The position numbers were made by a program, and so were the translations under genes. The notes below the pieces were generated by a model that was not told where the DNA came from, ran no database searches, and saw only the letters and a list, made by a program, of their open reading frames with translations. A stretch of DNA of 64,000 bases from Epiperipatus broadwayi (Eukaryota; Onychophora; Udeonychophora; Euonychophora; Peripatidae). Location of the stretch: contig JAQFVV010000031.1 in NCBI GenBank assembly GCA_028023455.1, forward strand, positions 2,418,001 to 2,482,000, given 5' to 3'. How positions within the stretch are numbered: the first letter of the stretch is position 1; every line of letters begins with the position of its first letter. This document shows, piece by piece, positions 23,768 to 33,484 of this stretch.

Positions 23768-23938
23768 TTATAAAATTATTGTTCTTACCCCGAAATCTTG
23801 ATTAAGACTTGGTTTTATACTCTTAATCAAGATTGCTTCTTTAATTTTTCTATCCCTACTATTATTTGTGTAATTAATCATTTTTATACAATCTTTTTCA
23901 AACCTATGACCTGTTTCTAATGAATGCAAATAAACAGG
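23768..23938 (-). pseudogene. Penelope-like GIY-YIG endonuclease, C-terminal fragment (left arm)
   Basis: 57 codons including the stop, open throughout. It contains the HSLETGHRFEKD motif, then NNSRDRKIKEAILI, where the Glu before AILI fits the conserved metal-binding Glu of GIY-YIG nucleases, and KPSLN near the end, a familiar signature of Penelope-like C termini. In Penelope-like elements this domain nicks target DNA for priming. Everything N-terminal (the RT and the GIY-YIG motif itself) is missing, so it is a 5'-truncated copy. The stop is TAA at 23768-23770. Confidence 0.88.
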
Positions 23939-23946
23939 TGATCTGT

Positions 23947-24081
23947 TTTGAAAAAGATTGTATAAAAATGATTAATTACACAAATAATAGTAGGGATAGG
24001 AAAATTAAAGAAGCAATCTTGATTAAGAGTATAAAACCAAGTCTTAATCGAGATTTCGGGGTAAGAACAATAATTTTATAA
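23947..24081 (+). pseudogene. Penelope-like GIY-YIG endonuclease, C-terminal fragment (right arm)
   Basis: 45 codons from FEKDCIKMINY to the TAA at 24079-24081, the inverted twin of the left-arm fragment. The single residue change seen is R for Q in SLN(R/Q)DFG. It is truncated about 12 residues further in than the left copy: TGHR of the left arm is missing and the sequence diverges upstream of FEKD, which marks the palindrome centre. Confidence 0.88.
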
Positions 24082-24625
24082 ACAAGTGTTAGTAATAATT
24101 AGAATTTGAAAAGGTTAAAAGAAAATAGTTAAGGAAAATGCCAATAGGGGGAGGGTAAAATAAATATAAATTTTGAATTTTTTGTCAGTTGGGTTTTGGT
24201 GATAGAATCAACAAGAAGTAAGTAATTTTTTGTAATAAAAATAATAATAATTTGTAATGTGGGTAAAGTTAATTGATATAAATATTTAATAAAAATAAGA
24301 CAAGATTAGAAGTTGATTTATAATATAAAAAAATAAAATAAAAAAAGAAGATAATAATATGCATTAAATAGTAAAATAAATGATAAACTTATAATTATTA
24401 TATTAAATAATATTTAAAAAATAAAATAAAGTGATATAAAATAAATTAATATAAAATATTGATAAAATTATTTAGAAGATAAGATAATAAAATGGGAAAT
24501 GATTAGTGATAAAGATCATATTAAAATGTATAATTCTTTTTGTTTATATTGTGTATTAATTGTGTATATATATATATGTGAATAAGTGTAATAATTGTAT
24601 AATTATATATTTGAATATTGTAGCT

Positions 24626-24652
24626 CTGATGATGACTGCAGGACAGTCAAAA
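24626..24652 (+). ncRNA. Hammerhead-ribozyme-like motif in the right Penelope arm
   Basis: Plus-strand twin of 23198-23224: CTGATGA, stem II GACTG/CAGTC (24634-24638 and 24644-24648), then AAAA in place of GAAA. The lost G lies in a former CpG (TCGAAA to TCAAAA). Likely inactive. Confidence 0.5.
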
Positions 24653-24730
24653 CTGTTAGTGTAATAAAAATAATAAAAATAAAAGTATTGATAAAGTGTC
24701 AAAGAAGGTGGAAATGGTATGATATGTTAT

Positions 24731-24801
24731 AATAATAGAAATCAATACATAGGAAAAGAAGAAGTAAAAAATTATATTACTTCCATAAGAAGTGAAAACA
24801 C
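24731..24801. other. Extra segment inside the Penelope insertion
   Basis: 71 bp between the right arm end and the second copy of the 15-bp target duplication. A-rich, no counterpart on the left side. It may be a 5' tail of the insertion. Confidence 0.5.
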
Positions 24802-24955
24802 ATAAAACATTTTTTGCAAAAACTGCTGTAAAAGATTTTAGAGATATGAAATCAGTCTGTTTTACACCCTTCTCAATTATAATGTTTTAGTGTCATCATA
24901 TAATACAAACATTGTTATTGCATTTTGATAAATAGTGTTCAGAATATGATAGTAT
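24802..24955 (-). mobile_element. Non-LTR retrotransposon copy L2, fragment
   Basis: The minus strand matches 31300-31425 of the plus copy: AGATATGAAATCA against AGATATGGAATCA, CACCCTTCTCAA against CATCCTTCTCAA (both in reverse complement), then the CAGAATAT segment. It is bounded by the Penelope target duplication on the left and the foldback target duplication on the right. Confidence 0.8.
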
Positions 24956-25120
24956 TAAGCCAATAAACATCACATGACCATCTCCTTTTATGCTTGTGTA
25001 TAACTGTTGTTAAAACAGGCAAACCTCACTATATATATTGCCATGCACAGCAAACTAAAGTAATCAATGGATGCCAGAAGGCTTATGCATAAAATCCCCA
25101 TCTAGTGCTACTCATTCCAT

Positions 25121-25163
25121 ATTCCCAGACTAGTTTCTGGCTTATGGTCTTCATCAGTGAGGA
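25121..25163 (-). ncRNA. Hammerhead-ribozyme-like motif, left arm of the foldback
   Basis: The minus strand reads TCCTCA (stem I 5' side), CTGATGA (25151-25157), stem II region AGACCATAAGCCA, GAAA (25134-25137), palindrome ACTAGT (25129-25134) and GTC, then TGGGAAT. Stem II is weaker than in the right arm (one pair lost). Stem I keeps at least four consecutive pairs. Confidence 0.55.
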
Positions 25164-25527
25164 GCCTTGGATCTGAGAGCAATGCATCTAGATCTTAGGA
25201 TCTAATACAACACTCCAGAAACCACCTTTTATCTCCGTTTAACTACAAAACTATGAGTTTTAAATTGAAAGCACCTTAATATTTTCAATCCTGCCTAATA
25301 GGATAGTGGTGGCTATGGTTATTAAAGAACCAAAGACACCAAAATGAATGGGTACTGAACTGGGTTCAGATCCATATGACTATATAAGCTAATGGGCTTG
25401 GACTGAAAACATTAAGGTGCTTTCAATTTAAAACTCATAGTTTTGTAGTTAAATGGAGATAAAAGGTGGTTGCTGGAGGGTTGCATTAAATCCTAAGATC
25501 TAGATGCAGTGCTCTCAGATCCAAGGC

Positions 25528-25569
25528 TCCTCACTGATGAAGGCCATATGCCAGAAACTAGTCTGGGGA
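25528..25569 (+). ncRNA. Hammerhead-ribozyme-like motif, right arm of the foldback
   Basis: Most complete motif in the window: stem I 5' side TCCTCA (25528-25533), CTGATGA (25534-25540), stem II GGC-CATAT-GCC with a flanking A-A mismatch (25541-25553), GAAA (25554-25557), palindrome ACTAGT (25557-25562), cleavage triplet GTC (25561-25563), and stem I 3' side TGGGGA (25564-25569), which pairs with TCCTCA including one G-U. Stem III is too short to fold alone, but two molecules could pair through the palindrome, as in dimeric hammerheads. Confidence 0.65.
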
Positions 25570-25661
25570 TATTGGATGAGTAGGCCCTAGATGGGGATTT
25601 TATACCCAAGCCTTCTGACATCCATTGATTACTTTAGCTTGCTGTGTGTGGCAATATATAA

Positions 25662-27420
25662 TATGATACTATATTGGGATTACATCTTGATGATCTAATA
25701 TTTCAATCACCATAAAAATGCTTATAGAATCAAATGTCTTTTCATCATTTACATATCCAAAGCATAATTATAACTCATATTCATTGGTTTGTTCTATAAT
25801 TTTTCTCAATACATGGTCATGATCCACTTTGCTAAAATCACTTTTAAATCCAACTTGTTTTTTTTTTTTTTGTGTGGATTAATTAAAATTCAAAGTTCAC
25901 TGTAAATGCCTTGTAATTATCTTGGTAAAAAGTTATTATAGAACTGACAAAAGACTGATGAAAGGTCTCTAATTTCTAAAATCTTCTTTATCATCTATCT
26001 TAAGTATCAATATTACAACAGCATTCTTTCAATCATCTGTTGCAACTTTGTCATTTGGTACATAATTTTATCAATAATTTTTTTATTTTTTTATCTGCAT
26101 CTATTAAGATGTCAATTATAATACAATCATTTTCTAGAACTTTTCCTTTTTTCATAAATTTAATTGCACATTTCACTTCATTTAAAATGTTGATCAATTT
26201 TGATGATGTAATATGCAGTTTTCTTGTGATTTATTATTATATAATTCTTTATAGAACTCTTCCACAATTTCATATATCTCTCTTTTTAGTAATAATTCAA
26301 TCTTTCCTCCTTATTGCAGAAAATAAATTTTCTACCAATTGACTTTTGTTTTCTTTTATAGCTTTCCTTACCAATTCATAATTATATTTTCTTATATGTT
26401 ATTACCTATTAACTATTTTTTGTATCATTTTACAAAACGTTAGATATTTCTTATTCCTTCTTTTCTTCATATAATTTCTTATCTAGGTAGAAAATTTAAT
26501 GATAAATTGCTGTTTTTTATATCAGCTATCTTGCAGTTCTTAATAAATTACTAGTTATTTTTTTTATTGATTTCAATCAAATATGAGCCATTTTCAAAGT
26601 CTGTTCATATTTAAAACAATTTGCAAATTCTAATTTATATTTATTGGAGAGATTCTTAAATTTAAGAATATCAATTTGTTAATACTGATTTTCTTAATAA
26701 TTTTCATCTCATTAGTTTTGCATTAATATGTATCTTATATCTTAATAATCAATTATCACTTCTTATATAGAATCTATTAAGAACATTAAAATCTTAAAAT
26801 ACATATTTTCTAATAGTCAAAATATAATTCAATTCATTAATTTGGGTGCTCCCATGCCCATTTCCATTTAGAATTTTTCTTAAAAAAAGAATTAATAAAA
26901 TACAGTTTTGTTTTTTTGTGCATGAAATGAACAAGTCTGTGTGCTCTACCATTTTTATTCTAATGAAATTTGTCCATAACATGCTCATTTTTCAATAGAT
27001 TATCATTTCTTATATTAAAGTCTCTAATGACAATTTTAAATGTTTTTGGTCTGATCAAATGCATTTTATGCTATAAAAATCCTCTATATTTTCATTATAA
27101 TGAGAACTTGTTGGGACATAATTTGAATTCCCTGCATTTATTACCTGTCATTAATTGGAATAACTAATCTTGCTATTCTTCTCTGACATGCCATCAATAT
27201 GCACAATTTTGTCACCCCCCCCCTTTTATTTATAATAAATTCCACTTCATTTGTGCTTTTATTATTTGTGTCTTTATAGTAAAATATATGTCCACTTTGT
27301 AAATCAATTGTCTCTTCATATCTTCTAACTTCACATTATTAGACAATTCATTTTTTAATTCACGCAATATTTCTTCACTTGAAAGTGATCTGCAGTTGTA
27401 GGTACCTAAATAAAAAGTCT
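25662..27420 (-). mobile_element. Non-LTR retrotransposon copy L2, 5' part (endonuclease and RT start)
   Basis: On the minus strand this runs from the APE-endonuclease start near 27370-27420 (CAACTGCAGATCACTTTCAA, matching TCTTACAAATGCAGATCACT at 29471) through to RT motif sequences near 25680-25860 that match 31100-31280 of the plus copy. No frame is intact. A 10-C run lies at 27215-27224. Sequence beyond 27420 no longer aligns, so the 5' UTR is truncated or diverged. Confidence 0.8.
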
Positions 27421-28575
27421 AATTGCAACCTGAGTTTACATTCACAAATACATAATTTTTGTCATATTTTAATAATTATAAATACAATTTTAAATTTTAG
27501 AACAGGATTTCATAGCTTTATGATGCTTTATCAATAATTTCTTTTGGATTTAGATATAAAATTCAATCAATAAAAATTTCATTAATTTACTTCTTTTAAA
27601 AGCAATATGATAATCAGCCAATAATAAAAATGTAATTGTTCTCATTAGTATTTCTTTTATAATCCCCCCCCCCCCCATATTTTCAAAATTCAAATAAGAT
27701 AAAAATATTTTTCAGTATATTTCTATTAAATCAAGTCCAATTTACTGAATTCTAATATAGGAGAAAAGTTTAAATACTAGAATCAAATGTTGGACATTTA
27801 TTCATATTGCTGCTAAGGATACCAATAGAAACATTCACCTGCTGAAGAGTTAAAAATTTTACAAAATATTAAATATAGAAAACAAAAAATAATAAAAAAT
27901 AAAAAATAAAAAAAGGGAAAGTGAAAAAGAGAACATTCCCGCACACACATTTAAATGAGAAGTAACGTGCATATGTGTGTGCATTGATAAATTTGCATTA
28001 TAAATAAAAAAAAAAATGCTACACAAATAGTTGCTTACAGAAATTAGTTATAAAAGTGAAAACAACTGAAAAATTAATTATTATAATAAACAATTTTTGT
28101 TTAAATTATTATATTCTAAATAAGTAATTTAAATATAGGAAAATATATATGCTAATTCAAATAGATTGTTTACTATTTATTTCAAAAAGAGCAATATTAT
28201 GATAGCCAATGAGACAGGATTTCTTTTACTCAACAGAGCTAGTCATGGTTAAGTGACAGTAGTACTGAAGGGAGTTCAGACCCTCCCATAAATAATCCTG
28301 GTACTCTGAATGGCATCTAGATGTAAATTTAAAACAAATGGGTATATTCATAGAGGATTTTCCTCTTAGTTTAATAAGTGTGGAGGAATGGTTATAAAAT
28401 GTGACCATGAATTTTGAGATTTCATAATCAGTATCTGGTCTGACAATTAGTATAATTTTATAAATTGTATTAAATTATATTTCCCCTCTTATCATGTATA
28501 ACAGTCATTATATATTTATGTCCTAACATGAGAATACAAAAACAAGAAATCTTTCTTTCAGGAATGATTATATTA
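27421..28575. other. AT-rich non-coding DNA
   Basis: No element recognised. A 13-C homopolymer is at 27664-27676. A 60-codon minus-strand frame at 28226-28408 shows no motif. Confidence 0.4.
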
Positions 28576-28579
28576 TTTA

Positions 28580-28920
28580 TTTAAGCATCCACCCATCTCA
28601 CAGCCATTTCTTATCCATCTATTTATCTTTCTACCTATCTATTTATCTTACATGCCTATATATCTATTTATCTCTCTATCTATGTCTATCTATCTGTTTA
28701 TTTGATTTTTTACCTATCTATTTATTTATGCATCTAACTATCCATTTAACTATTTAGCCATCAACCATTTCTTATCTATCTATTCATTTGTCTACCTACG
28801 TATCTACCTACATGACTATCTATCTGTCTCTATATATTTATTGATCTTTCTAATTATCTACCTAACTTCCTATCTATCTATTTGATTTTCTACCTATCTA
28901 TTTGTTTATCAACCCAGGAT
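28580..28920. repeat. Degenerate ATCT/ATTT tetranucleotide array
   Basis: Continuous imperfect repeats of TATC, ATCT and TTTA words, with inserted CCATTT and GCATC words. It is the reverse-complement type of the array at 33485-34560 (for example ATTTATTTATGCATC here, GATGCATAAATAAAT there). Confidence 0.9.
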
Positions 28921-29459
28921 AGATAAAAGCAAGTGGGAGACAAGTAAATAGATAGATAAGTGTATATATACACACATACTTAGTAGATGAATTTTCTGCT
29001 AACTGAAGTGATATCCTTTGATTCTGCTTGAAGGTCTTAAAAGAACTGAGAAGTCCTAATGTCCACTCCATATTTTTTTGTCATTGCAGCTGTTATTACA
29101 ATTTGATTATTCAAATAATATATGAAGATGGATGAGCTGCTCACTAACATGTAAGAGCAATGTGGTCAGTTTATTGGCTTTTTACATTTAAGTTTCAAGA
29201 AACACCATGGTCTTCCTTTTTAGTTTCCTGACAGCTCTTAAGTGTAATAAGTTAAGTTTTCTTAAAGACAGAATGAATGTGTGTGTGAATGAATATTTTT
29301 TCAAATAGATATTTACAATCATAACAGACAAAAATAAATTATGGTCCTTAATCCCAGAAGACTGTAAAGTCACCAGACAAGACAGCAGTTTGTGACTAAA
29401 GGCTAATGTTGCTAAAAATCTCCTGATTGTGAACCCAATCTATCATTAGATGAAGACCT

Positions 29460-30160
29460 TTTATTTAGGTTCTTACAAATGCAGATCACTTTCAAGTGAA
29501 GAAAGACTGCAAGAATTGGATGATGAACTGTCTTATATTAAATGAGATATTATTGAACTTTGTGAAGTTAGAAGTCAAGGTGGAGAGACAATTAATTTAA
29601 AAATTAGACATGTACTGTACTACAAAGGCATAACATTGGAGGTACAAATGGAATAGGCTTCATTATTAATAAAAAATGGAAGAATAACATTGTGGAGATT
29701 AATAGTGTATCAAGAAGAGTGCCAAGATTAGTTATTCATTTTAATAGTAGATATCAAATGCAGATAATTCAGGTTTATGTGTGAATAAGTTTTTATTATG
29801 ATGATAAAGTAGCAGATTTTTATATGGATATACAAAAGGTTTTTGACCAACAAACAACATTTAAAAACTGTCATGGGAAACTTTAATTTTAGAATTCATA
29901 AACAATTGAAAGATAAAAGTGTTCTAGGCTAATTTGATTATGGTGATAGAAATGAGAGAGGTCATAGACTTGTGGAGTTTCTAGAAACAGAGAAACTTTA
30001 TATTATGAATTATTTTTTGAGAAAAATGTTAAACAAAAATTGATATGAAAGCATTCAAATGAAGATACAGCAAAATTGGATTATATTTTGACTAATAGAA
30101 AATATGTATTTTAATATTGTAATGTTCTTAATAAATTCAACACAGGAAGTGATAATTGAT
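29460..30160 (+). pseudogene. APE-like endonuclease fragment of copy L3
   Basis: Translation in shifting frames gives the family signatures: CRSLSSEERLQELDDELSYI near 29471, INKKWKNNIVEINSVSRRVP near 29670, RYQMQIIQVYV near 29750, LDYILTNRKYVF near 30078 and NKFNTGSD near 30130. APE endonucleases of this type nick target DNA to start reverse transcription. Several in-frame stops (for example TGA after IKW near 29543) and frame changes make it non-functional. Confidence 0.82.
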
Positions 30161-30225
30161 TAGAAATGTAAGATACATGTTAATGGAAAATTAGAGTGAT
30201 AAAAATTATTAAGAAAAACAATATT

Positions 30226-30287
30226 CAATAAACATCACATGACAAACACCTCATATATATATGTAGAGTGAGTTTTGCCTGTTTTAA
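30226..30287. mobile_element. 62-bp insertion in copy L3, related to the foldback element
   Basis: AAACAATATTC lies on both sides (about 30215-30225 and 30277-30287), a target duplication. The insert begins AATAAACATCACATGAC and ends GTGAGTTTTGCCTGTTTT. The same words, the second reverse-complemented, occur in the left outer part of the foldback at 24960-25030. It looks like an internally deleted derivative. Copy L4 lacks it at the equivalent site. Confidence 0.7.
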
Positions 30288-31099
30288 AAACAATATTCAC
30301 AGTTGATATTCCTAATCTTCAAAAATATTCCAATGAATTTTAATTAGAATTTGCAAATTGTTTTAAATATCAACAGATTTTGAACATGATCCAAATTTGA
30401 ATGAAATCAATAGGAAAGTAACTGATAGACTTTTAAAAACTGCAACAAAGATAGATGGTACAAAAAAGCAGCAATTGACCAGTAAAATTTTTACTGAGAC
30501 AAGACAATTTATGAAGAAAGAAACAATATAAAAATGAATAAAAATTATACATTAAGAAGAATTAAATATCTCAAATTTTGTAAAATGGTATGAAAAAGAG
30601 TTGATAATGATATAAAGAATGACAATTGTGAACTAGCAAGGAAAGCTGTAGAAGACAATAAAAGTCTCAAGAGTGTAAAACAACAATTTGATATTGGTAG
30701 GGAACTTATTTCTGCAATGAAACAAAAAGATGGAACTATTTTTTTTAAAAAAAAAATGACATTATGAAATATGTAGAAGAGTTCTATTAAGAATTATATA
30801 CCAATAAAGAACAAAAAATCTATCTACTGTATTTTCTAAATTGTCCAAATAATGACGGAATTGTAATCAATATCTTAAAAGAAGTAGAAGAAAAAATAAA
30901 ACATTTTTTTGCAAAGTTATATACCAAATATTTAAATGATAAAAATGTACCAGATGTTGGAATAATGCAGTATTAATATTAATATTTAAGAAAGATGATG
31001 AAGATATTAGAGATGACCACATCTATTAGTCTTTTATCAGTTCTATAATTTTTTTTTACTAAAATAATTACAACTCATCTACAGCAAACTTTGAATTTT

Positions 31100-31690
31100 A
31101 ACCAACCAAAAGAACAAGATGGATTTAAAAGTATTTTTCACACAGTGGTTCATATCCAAGCATTGAGAGAAGATATAGAAAAGTCAATAAACATGAGTTG
31201 CCATTATGCTTTGGATTTGTAGATTATAAAAAGGCACTTGATTTTATAAGCATTTTTTCAGTAATTAAAGCACTGTATCATCAAGGTATAGGCCCAAAAT
31301 TCTGATATATTCTGGAATATTTATAAAAAAAAGTGCAACAGCAACAATTAGATTACAAAATGATACTAAAAACTTAACATTGAGAAGGATGTGCAATAAA
31401 ATGATTCCATATCTCCAAAACTTTTTAGAGCAATTTTATAAGAAGTATTTTGTGGATTAAAATGAGAAGATAAGGAAATAATAGTAAATGGAAATTATTT
31501 AAGTCATCTCCATTTTTCAGATAATGTAATTGTTTTTTGAAAATAATGCTTTAGAATTTCAGGAAAAGTTGCAAGAGTTATCAGGTGACAGTAAGAAAGT
31601 AGGATTAAAGGTAAATGTTTAAAAAAACTAAAGTAATGTTCAATGGATTTTCTCAAAAGAAGAAAATAAAGATTAATAATAATGAATTAG
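31100..31690 (+). pseudogene. Reverse transcriptase fragment of copy L3
   Basis: The frame around 31199-31300 gives LPLCFGFVDYKKALDF, RT motif A with its catalytic Asp, followed by VIKALYHQGIGPKF. Further downstream the sequence matches the equivalent part of L2 and L4. Stops and indels occur every 50-100 bp. It is interrupted at 31691 by a Jockey-like element and resumes at 32901. Confidence 0.8.
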
Positions 31691-32900
31691 TTTTAAAAGA
31701 ACTCTATTCAAGGAAATATATATCTACAGATATTTCAGTTTAAAAAAAAGTTATATAAAGCAAATCAAAGAATACTGCAATAAGTATTTTCAACAGATTT
31801 CTGTGAATTAAACTATTATTAAAAACATTTACAATAAAATAGGAAATTGAAAATACATCTCACTAGAGGCTAGAGTACTGATGGACAAATGACCAAGTGG
31901 CGGTGAAAATATCTGATGGAGTGATTTTTTTATCTCTTTGTTTTACTGCTTCTGATTTGTTTTTAAAAGTATTATAATTTCTTGCATTACTATTGTGATA
32001 ATAAGTGCATCATAAGTATTGTGATGATAAGTAGGCATTTGGAAAAAACTCTATAATTAAATTTACAGTGGCATTATTTTTCTAAAAATTTATGTAATAT
32101 AAGATTGAGAGTATTGTAGGCTACTACATTCAAAGAATACATGTTTTTGATTCTCTTCTGATCTGTGGCACAACTCACATATAGTGTATTAGTTACTTAT
32201 TATCAATACCTAGAATTGGCAAGTCTAAATTATAATTTGTGTGTAGAAGATTATATGTATTCCAGTAGCATCATTTTTCTTGTGGGAAAGGTATGTTAGA
32301 GTTAGATATTGATTTAATATGTTCTAAGATTGTATGCAAGTATTTTGTGTATGGAGGAAGTTTGTCTGTAGGTGTTATTTTAAGAGTGACTTCTAAATGT
32401 GGATATATTCTTGTCATGGGTGATATAAGATTAATAGTTTTTTTGTATTGAAAATACATGAGTAGAATGTAATCCTAATCCATAATAAGTAATTTTTGTA
32501 ATAATCAGCATGTTTATAAGTGATACTTTTGAGTATAAAGAAAGATATGCTTTTGAGGAGGATATGGTCTGTTCTGTTGTTTGACTTAGTTTTTTGTATT
32601 CTAGTTTATAGGTACAAGTGTATGCATGTAATATATCAATTTATGTTTGTATTTGTTTTTTAGTTGTTAAAAAAACTGCTGTATCATCCATATAAGTTAT
32701 GCAGATTACATTACAACTAACTGTGGGTGTATAGATATCTGGAAGCCATTTTTTAATGTTATTAAGTAGTGGATTTGTGTATAGACTGAATAACCATGCA
32801 CTAAGTGAAGACCCTTGTGGGACTGATTGATGTGGATTAAAAGGAAGAGACATTTTCCCATTTAGAGTTATGTATGTTTTTCTATTTATTAGTAAGCTTG
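31691..32900 (-). mobile_element. 5'-truncated Jockey-like retrotransposon inserted in L3
   Basis: Flanked by a perfect 15-bp target duplication, ATAATAATGAATTAG (31676-31690 and 32901-32915). The minus strand carries an RT fragment and downstream C-terminal region. About 1.2 kb remain, so the 5' part of the element is missing, the usual result of incomplete reverse transcription. The duplication length fits target-primed reverse transcription. Confidence 0.88.
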
Positions 32901-32928
32901 ATAATAATGAATTAGAAGAAGTTAACAA
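32641..32928 (-). pseudogene. Reverse transcriptase fragment, Jockey superfamily
   Basis: The minus-strand frame reads LLINRKTYITLNG, VPQGSSLSAWLFSLYTNPLL and ITYMDDTAVFLTTKK. VPQGS is the RT motif B region and YMDD is the catalytic motif C, with D-D kept. The start of the frame lies in the host L3 sequence, so the true fragment is about 32641-32900. Downstream frames at 32271-32459 and 31900-31990 carry further pieces of the C-terminal domain in other frames. The element is dead through truncation and frame breaks. Confidence 0.85.
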
Positions 32929-33480
32929 CTACATATATCTTGGAAAAATTATTATTATGGATGGAAATATAATGAATAAAATTAAACACAAAATTAAACT
33001 TAGTTGGAGTGCTTTTTGTAAAAATAATTTAATATTTAAAGAAAATATGTCTATATATTTGAAAAGAAAGGTTTTTAATAGATGTGTTATTAGTTTTTAC
33101 ATAAGAATCTGAGACTTGGATACTTGACAAAAGAGCAATACAGAGATTTTAGACCACTCAACAAAATATTGAGAGATGTATGTTAGGAGTAACAAGAAAA
33201 GATCAAAAATGAAATACATGGGTGAGGAGAACAAATGTGTTCCTGACATCATTGAAAGAATTAAGAGACTGAAGTAAAGTTGGGCTGGCATATTGTTAAA
33301 AGAGATGATAACAGATGGACAATTGAAATCATAAACAGGATTATAAATGACCACATGTGAGATGAATGGATGAAAGAATGAAGTGTGCTGGAATGATGTT
33401 GGTAAAGAGAGGTTAGAAATATAAGCAAATGGATTGAACTTGGAGAAACATTCATATTGCAGTGGATCAATAATAGTTGA
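32901..33480 (+). pseudogene. Non-LTR retrotransposon copy L3, C-terminal coding part
   Basis: Resumes L3 after the insertion. The frame 32870-33112 reads NNELEEVNNYIYLGKII, DGNIMNKIKHKIKLSWSAF and LKRKVFNRCVI. Shifted frames continue with the region equivalent to MLGVTRKDQK near 33182 and a final LGETFILQWI near 33440. This C-terminal domain is typical of the endonuclease-reverse transcriptase proteins often annotated in invertebrate genomes as craniofacial-development-protein-2-like. Confidence 0.82.
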
Positions 33481-33484
33481 CAGA

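Larger units (their letters stand above)
23122..24730. mobile_element. Head-to-head pair of Penelope-like element 3' ends (1.6-kb palindrome)
   Basis: Two arms of about 784 bp (23122-23903 and 23947-24730) are near-perfect reverse complements around a roughly 43-bp centre. Each arm reads outward as the 3' end of a Penelope-like retroelement: the C-terminal tail of the GIY-YIG endonuclease, a stop, then about 650 bp of AT-rich 3' region containing a hammerhead-like motif. Arms differ at few positions (for example CAAGAT against CGAGAT near the stop, and an A/T-rich indel near 24320). A 15-bp duplication, ATAAAACATTTTTTG, lies at 23107-23121 and 24802-24816. The unit 23122-24801 therefore went in as one insertion into L2. 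Confidence 0.88.
24956..25659. mobile_element. Foldback element with hammerhead-like motifs, inserted in L2
   Basis: A 704-bp insertion flanked by AATATGATAGTAT (24943-24955) and AATATGATACTAT (25660-25672), 12 of 13 matching. Inside, arms 25031-25291 and 25397-25661 are reverse complements (for example CATTAAGGTGCTTTCAATTT and TCTAGATCTTAGGATCTAA against TTAAATCCTAAGATCTAGA). The spacer is about 105 bp of unique sequence. The outer left part, 24960-25030 (AATAAACATCACATGAC), recurs in a 62-bp insertion at 30226-30287. No coding capacity. Long target duplications and hammerhead-like motifs in both arms resemble non-autonomous Penelope-type or retrozyme-type elements. Confidence 0.85.
28986..33480 (+). 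mobile_element. Non-LTR retrotransposon copy L3, plus strand, RTE-like
   Basis: The longest copy of the family. It aligns at its start with copy L4 (TCTGCTAACTGAAGTGATATC against TCTGTTAACTGAAAGGAGACC). The endonuclease begins near 29465 (CRSLSSEERLQELDDELSYI, many later stops), and the endonuclease LDYILTNRKYVF motif is near 30075. RT motif A, FGFVDYKKALDF, is at about 31206-31240. The C-terminal portion lies at 32900-33480, ending in the ELGETFILQWI-like tail. It ends in a GATGATGATG-like tail and then the GATA array, which fits RTE-like elements without a poly-A tail. Two insertions interrupt it (30226-30287 and 31691-32900). Frames are broken throughout. The exact clade is uncertain. Confidence 0.88.

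Noticed and set aside
24956-25659. Classical cut-and-paste foldback transposon
   Set aside because: No transposase and no short fixed target duplication. The 12-13-bp duplication fits retroposition better.
25955-25961. CTGATGA box that could start a hammerhead
   Set aside because: No stem II hairpin or GAAA box follows. The sequence is antisense retrotransposon L2 coding region, matching the ATCAGT segment near 31040.
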